Assembly: GCF_002327085.1 (NCBI RefSeq)
Contig: NZ_CP023429.1
Coordinates: 248,001 to 312,000 of the forward strand
DNA: 64,000 nucleotides
From: Neisseria weixii
GTDB taxonomy: Bacteria > Pseudomonadota > Gammaproteobacteria > Burkholderiales > Neisseriaceae
Direction of reading: 5' to 3'
Part shown: positions 60,238-64,000 of the stretch, piece by piece
Position numbering within the stretch: the stretch's first letter is position 1
How the letters are laid out: every line of letters begins with the position of its first letter
Notes under the pieces: generated by a model
What the model saw: only the letters and a program-made list of their open reading frames with translations
The model's database searches: none
Told to the model about the DNA's origin: nothing
Program-made: the position numbers and the translations under genes

Positions 60238-62931
60238 AGGCTGCGTAACACGTTTTCGCCTCTTCCCCAAACACCGCCAGCCACAGCTTCCGAACGCTGT
60301 CATAATGCCCCAGCAACACATCATTCACTTCCACTTTGCCGACATCGCGCAGCTTGGTGTTGTGCTGCTGTTGGCGGTAGAAGCGGTAGGCGGTGCGGCT
60401 TTGTCCGGCCAGTTGTTTGTTGATCAAACCGCAGTCGGCGGCGATGTTCAAAAGGGCGATGTTGCCGTAGTTGTCGAGCAATTCGGGGTGTTGGCGGGCG
60501 TGTGCCAAAATCAGGAATTGCACGATGAATTCGACATCGACCACGCCGCCGCGCGCGTATTTGACGTTGCTGTCGACGGGCGGATGGCTGGGGAACATTT
60601 TTTCGCGCATGCCGATGATTTCGCGTGCCAGTTTGGCAGTGTCGCGCTCGGTGGTGAGAATATCGGTGCGGATGCGGTCGAATGCCGTCTGAATTTCGGG
60701 CATGCCGCAGATAAAGCGGGCGCGGGTAAGGGCTTGGTGTTCCCATGTCCAAGCGTTTTCGCGTTGGTATTTTTCAAACGCGGCCACGCTTTGGGCGAGA
60801 AAACCGCTGTCGCCGTTGGAGCGCAGGCGCACATCGACATCGTAGAGCGTACCCGCACCAGTAGGGGTGGAAAGCCAGTTGGTCAGGCGGCGGGCAAAGC
60901 GGATATACACGTCTTGCGCCTCGGGATCGTTGTCGTCAAACAGGTAAACCAAGTCTAAATCCGAGGTATAGCCCAATTCTTTGCCGCCGAGTTTGCCGTA
61001 GCTGATGACGGCAAATTGCGGTGTGTCGCGGTGTTTTTTCGGCATATCTGCCCACACAAACGGCAGCGCGGCGGCAATCACGGTGTCGGCCAGTGCGGAG
61101 AGTTCGTCGGAGAGGGCTTCAATCGTCCGCAAGCCGGCCAAATCCTGCACCGCCAAACGGAACAGCTGGGCGTGTTGGAAATGGCGCAGGATGTCCATTT
61201 GCGCTTCGGTGTCGTGTTTGCAGTTGTTGAGGCCGTCTGAAAGCTCGGCGGCCAGCTTAGTCCAATCGAAATCGGTTTCGAGCAGTTGGGTGCTGATCAG
61301 CTCATCGAGCAGAATCGGGTATTGTGTGAGATAAGCGGCCACCCACGAGCTTTGGCTCATGATTTCGGCCAGTTGCTGCAGGATTTGCGGGTGTTCGTTG
61401 ATAAAGGCGAGATAAGCCGAACGGCGGCTGATGTTTTCCAGAAAATCCATCAGACGTATAAAGGTGTCGGTAGGATTGGGTTGCGCGGCGGCGGCCTGCA
61501 TAAAGGCGGGCACAATCGCATCAAAGCGCGGCTGGGCTTGCGCCGACAAATGGCGGTATTTGTGGCTGCCGCGCAATTGGTCGAGGCGTGCGGCTACACT
61601 GCCGGCATGGAAGCCGTGTTCGTTTAAGCGGTGGGCGCGTTCATCTTCATCGGGTGCTTCCTGCCAAGCCCACAGCCATTCGTGGTTGCTTTCGGTGACT
61701 TCACTTTCGGAATCGCTCAAAATTTCGTTGAACAAAGCATTCACGCGGCTGCGGTGGGCGTTTAGGCCGTCTGAAAAAGCGGCGTAATCGGCAAAGCCCA
61801 TGCTTTCGGCCAGCAATTGCTGCTGCTCGGGCGTGGTCGGCAGGGTTTGCGTTTGCTGGTCTTCCCAATATTGCAGGCGGTGTTCCACATCGCGCAAAAA
61901 GCGGTAGGCTTCCAGCAGCACGGCAACTTGTTCGCCCGGGATAATGTCCAATTCTTCCAGTTTCAGCAGTGTTTCCTGTGTGCCTTTTAATTGCAGCGCA
62001 CGCATTTGGCCGCCGCGTATCATTTGGAAAATCTGTGCGATAAACTCGACTTCGCGGATACCGCCGGCACCGAGTTTTATATTATCCGCCAAGCCTTTTT
62101 TGCTGACTTCGTTGCGGATTTGGCGGTGGAGGCTGCGCATGGCGCTGTAGGCGTTGTAGTCCAAATATTTGCGGAATACAAACGGACGGATTAATCCTTA
62201 ATATCATTGGGATACGGTGTCACCACGCGGCCTTTGCACCACGCATAGCGCTCCCATTCGCGCCCTTGCTGAATCAAATATTGTTCTAAGGCGGTTTCGC
62301 TCAATACCAATGCGCCCGAATCACCATCAGGCCGCAAGCGCATGTCGACGCGGAATACCCAGCCGTCGGCGGTGACGTCATTCAACAGCGCAATCAGCTT
62401 CTTGCCCACGCGTGTGAAAAATTCCTGATTGTCGCGGTCACGCTTGCCGTCGGTTGAGCCCGATTCGGGATACACAAAAATCAAATCAATGTCGGAAGAC
62501 ACGTTCAACTCGTAACCGCCGGCCTTACCCATCGCCACCACGCTCAAATGCTGCGGCCCGCCCGTGTAGCGGCCGATGGGCGTGCCGTACATGTCTTGGT
62601 AATAGGCATAGGAAAAATCCAGCGCCATATTGATGGCAAAATCGGCAAACAGCGTAATTGTGCGCGTGACTTCGTCCAAATCGCTCAAACGATTCACATC
62701 GCGCACGATGATTTGCGACACCACATAGCGGCGCAACTCGCGCAATTGCTTGGCCAACTCTTCTTCGTTTTCATCGGCGCGGATTTTGTCCCAATCGGCA
62801 AAGGCTTGGAAATCTTCCATGCTTAAAACTTTGTGCAGCATGGGCTGAAAAACGTCCGCGTTCAGACGGCCTGAATCCAAATTACGGGCGAGAAACGGAG
62901 AATAGCGGCGGGCGGTGTCAAGCAGGGTCAT
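60236..62931 (-). CDS. glnE: Glutamine synthetase adenylyltransferase / adenylyl-removing enzyme, one frame break
   Basis: Restored length about 898 residues. Adds and removes AMP on glutamine synthetase in response to nitrogen status. Two nucleotidyltransferase domains: N-terminal MGKAGGYELNVSSDIDLIFVY (about residues 150-170) and C-terminal SYGKLGGKELGYTSDLDLVYLF (about residues 640-660), each with G-G/K...D-x-D, plus LGAGGIREVEFIAQ and YARGGVVDVEFIVQFL in the regulatory helices. The frame changes near 62196, consistent with one missing G. The stop TGA is made with two bases of MITE copy C, so the native C-terminus may have been altered. Confidence 0.95.
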
Positions 62932-63461
62932 GATGGTGGGTAAGTGAGAAGGGAAAGGTTTATCATAGCAAAGAAAACAGGCCGTCTGAAAGGGTTTAAC
63001 AGGTTGAAATTTCTAGAATGCGGTTAGGGTTATTAATTCAGTATTTCAGATAATTAAATTTTGCCTGGCAGAAACTTTTAGAGCCTACAGTCAATCCGCT
63101 GGCGCAGCCGAATGGAGTAGGGTTTTGGCAGGATAAAAGCTCGGTGTTTGAGCTGCCCAAAGGCAGCGAGTTCGAGCCTGCTGCCAAAATCCTGCGTAGT
63201 GAGGGAAGTTCGCCCCAAAGGGCGAACCTGCAACTGCGGCCGCCTTTCTTTTGCCTACTTTTCTTTGGCGAAGCAAAGAAAAGTAGGTGGCAGCGCGGCC
63301 ATGAAGCGCAAACTTTAAAATAACATCAATCTTCAATCATAGCTCAATCAATCTTACTAAACCCTTGATACATTTCAAAATTCATTCAGACGGCCTTTAT
63401 CCGCATCACTAAATTATTTACAATGACATACAGTCATTTTTCGATCAAAAAAGAGCAAAAG
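62932..63461. other. Intergenic region glnE / thiO
   Basis: 530 bp divergent region. Plus-strand DUS at about 62979-62990 and minus-strand DUS near 63387-63398. The middle holds the repeat-like stretch described separately at 63091-63336. No other gene is evident. Confidence 0.5.
63091..63336. repeat. Repeat-like segment with strong hairpin
   Basis: An open reading of 81 codons on the minus strand contains YFSLLRQRKVGKRKA, a sequence seen in many spurious ORFs of Proteobacteria because it encodes an inverted repeat. Here CCTACTTTTCTTT (63254-63266) pairs with AAAGAAAAGTAGG (63275-63287). It lacks a convincing start. I regard it as an intergenic repeat, not a gene. Confidence 0.5.
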
Positions 63462-64000
63462 ATGAAACACATCGCAGTATTGGGCGGCGGCTTGTCGGGT
63501 CGTTTCACCGCATGGGGTTTGGCGCAGCAAGGCTTTGAAGTGTCGCTGTTTGATAAGGGTACGCGCACGGGCGAGCAGGCGGCGGCTTATGTGGCGGCGG
63601 CCATGCTCGCGCCTTTGGCCGAATCGGTGGAAGCCACACCGTTGGTGGTGGAGCTCGGGCGGCAAAGCATGGATTTGTGGCGCGATATCACAGGCCGTTT
63701 GAAAACGCCGGTGTTCCATCAGGAAAACGGCAGCCTGATTGTGTGGCATGGGCAGGATAAGCCTTTGTCGCGTGATTTTCAGCAGCGCTTAAGCCGCGCC
63801 AATCAAGGGCAAAACCCGACTGTACGCTGGTATGCCGCCGATATTGCCGCTCATGAGCCGCAACTGGCCGGCCGTTTTTCAGACGGCCTGTATTTGCCCG
63901 GAGAAGGCCAGTTGGACAACCGCCAAGTGCTGGTGTCGCTGGCCGATACGCTGGAAGGCATCGGTGTGCATTGCCATTAGCAAGAATCGCGTGAAGTGGC
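63462..64000 (+). CDS. thiO: FAD-dependent oxidoreductase ThiO-like (glycine oxidase), partial, with an in-frame TAG
   Basis: N-terminal 172 residues and beyond, cut by the window edge. FAD-binding dinucleotide fold KHIAVLGGGLSGRFTAWGLA (about residues 2-21), LFDKGTRTGEQAAAYVAAAM, then PVFHQENGSLIVWHG. The stretch FSDGLYLPGEGQLDNRQ includes a coding DUS. In thiamine biosynthesis ThiO oxidises glycine to iminoacetate. In-frame TAG at 63978-63980 follows GIGVHCH; the reading frame continues QESREV, and the codon is one base from TGG (Trp). Start at 63462 (MKHIAVLGGG) rather than 63423. Confidence 0.8.

Noticed and set aside
63091-63336. 81-codon ORF containing YFSLLRQRKVGKRKA
   Set aside because: The sequence arises from an inverted repeat found in many genomes, and no convincing start or domain is present.

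Overview
The window is from the chromosome of a Neisseria species. The 10-base core GCCGTCTGAA of the neisserial DNA uptake sequence (DUS) recurs throughout, mostly in the dialect AGGCCGTCTGAA rather than the ATGCCGTCTGAA typical of N. meningitidis and N. gonorrhoeae. It is often arranged as inverted pairs that form terminators. Other neisserial signatures are dRS3 repeats, a Correia-type element, an IS1106-like IS5-family element, a lipA/lipB/ctrABCD capsule export system and an lptM-lysA/cyaY arrangement. A commensal or animal-associated, capsule-bearing Neisseria fits best; I cannot name the species.

Layout. 1-9.5 kb: rne, a decayed aldA, a stand-alone trpB, a dienelactone hydrolase, a MetY-type sulfhydrylase and a BASS transporter. 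9.7-13.2 kb: a His-rich MliC lipoprotein, a full-length IS5-family element and an AT-rich GHKL-ATPase plus STAS-like gene pair. 13.2-20.5 kb: polA, an AhpD-like protein, a Correia element, pyrD, an FAH hydrolase and a Sel1-repeat protein. 20.6-40.9 kb: a complete group 2 (ABC-transporter) capsule locus. In it lipB-lipA, rfbC-rfbA-rfbB-galE and five region-A synthesis genes all read leftward from a short divergent promoter region, and ctrA-B-C-D reads rightward. The synthesis genes (CDP-glycerol synthase, LicD-like protein, TPR-TagF-GT4 polymerase, GT2, GT32-like) predict a teichoic-acid-like glycerol-phosphate/sugar capsule. 41-46.8 kb: an LprI-type lipoprotein, gltS and a tightly coupled cstA / cory-CC-star / ArsA-like ATPase operon. 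46.8-49.9 kb: a UDG-like glycosylase and an AT-rich restriction-modification locus with an endonuclease, a DpnA-like methylase, a Dam-like methylase and a small Cys-rich protein. 49.9-58.9 kb: tex, an IS3-family remnant, prmC, a glycine-zipper protein, a Na+/H+-antiporter-family protein, slyX, lysA-lptM, cyaY and luxS. 59-60.2 kb: an Abi_2/AbiF-like HEPN gene preceded by a compact structured RNA with its own strong promoter, which is the best candidate for an under-described system here. 60.2-64 kb: glnE, a repeat-bearing intergenic region and a partial thiO.

Sequence quality matters when reading this annotation. I count about 27 places where a gene continues in another frame after a net loss of one base, usually inside a short homopolymer. 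They hit core genes such as polA (three times), pyrD, tex, glnE, luxS and ctrA. This pattern looks like systematic base-calling deletion, not biology, so these genes are annotated as single CDSs with the break positions given. A different class of lesion (net +1 or -2, in-frame stop, or internal deletion) occurs in aldA, the AhpD-like gene, the GHKL ATPase, the restriction endonuclease, the Abi gene, the small Cys-rich gene and thiO. Some of these may be real.
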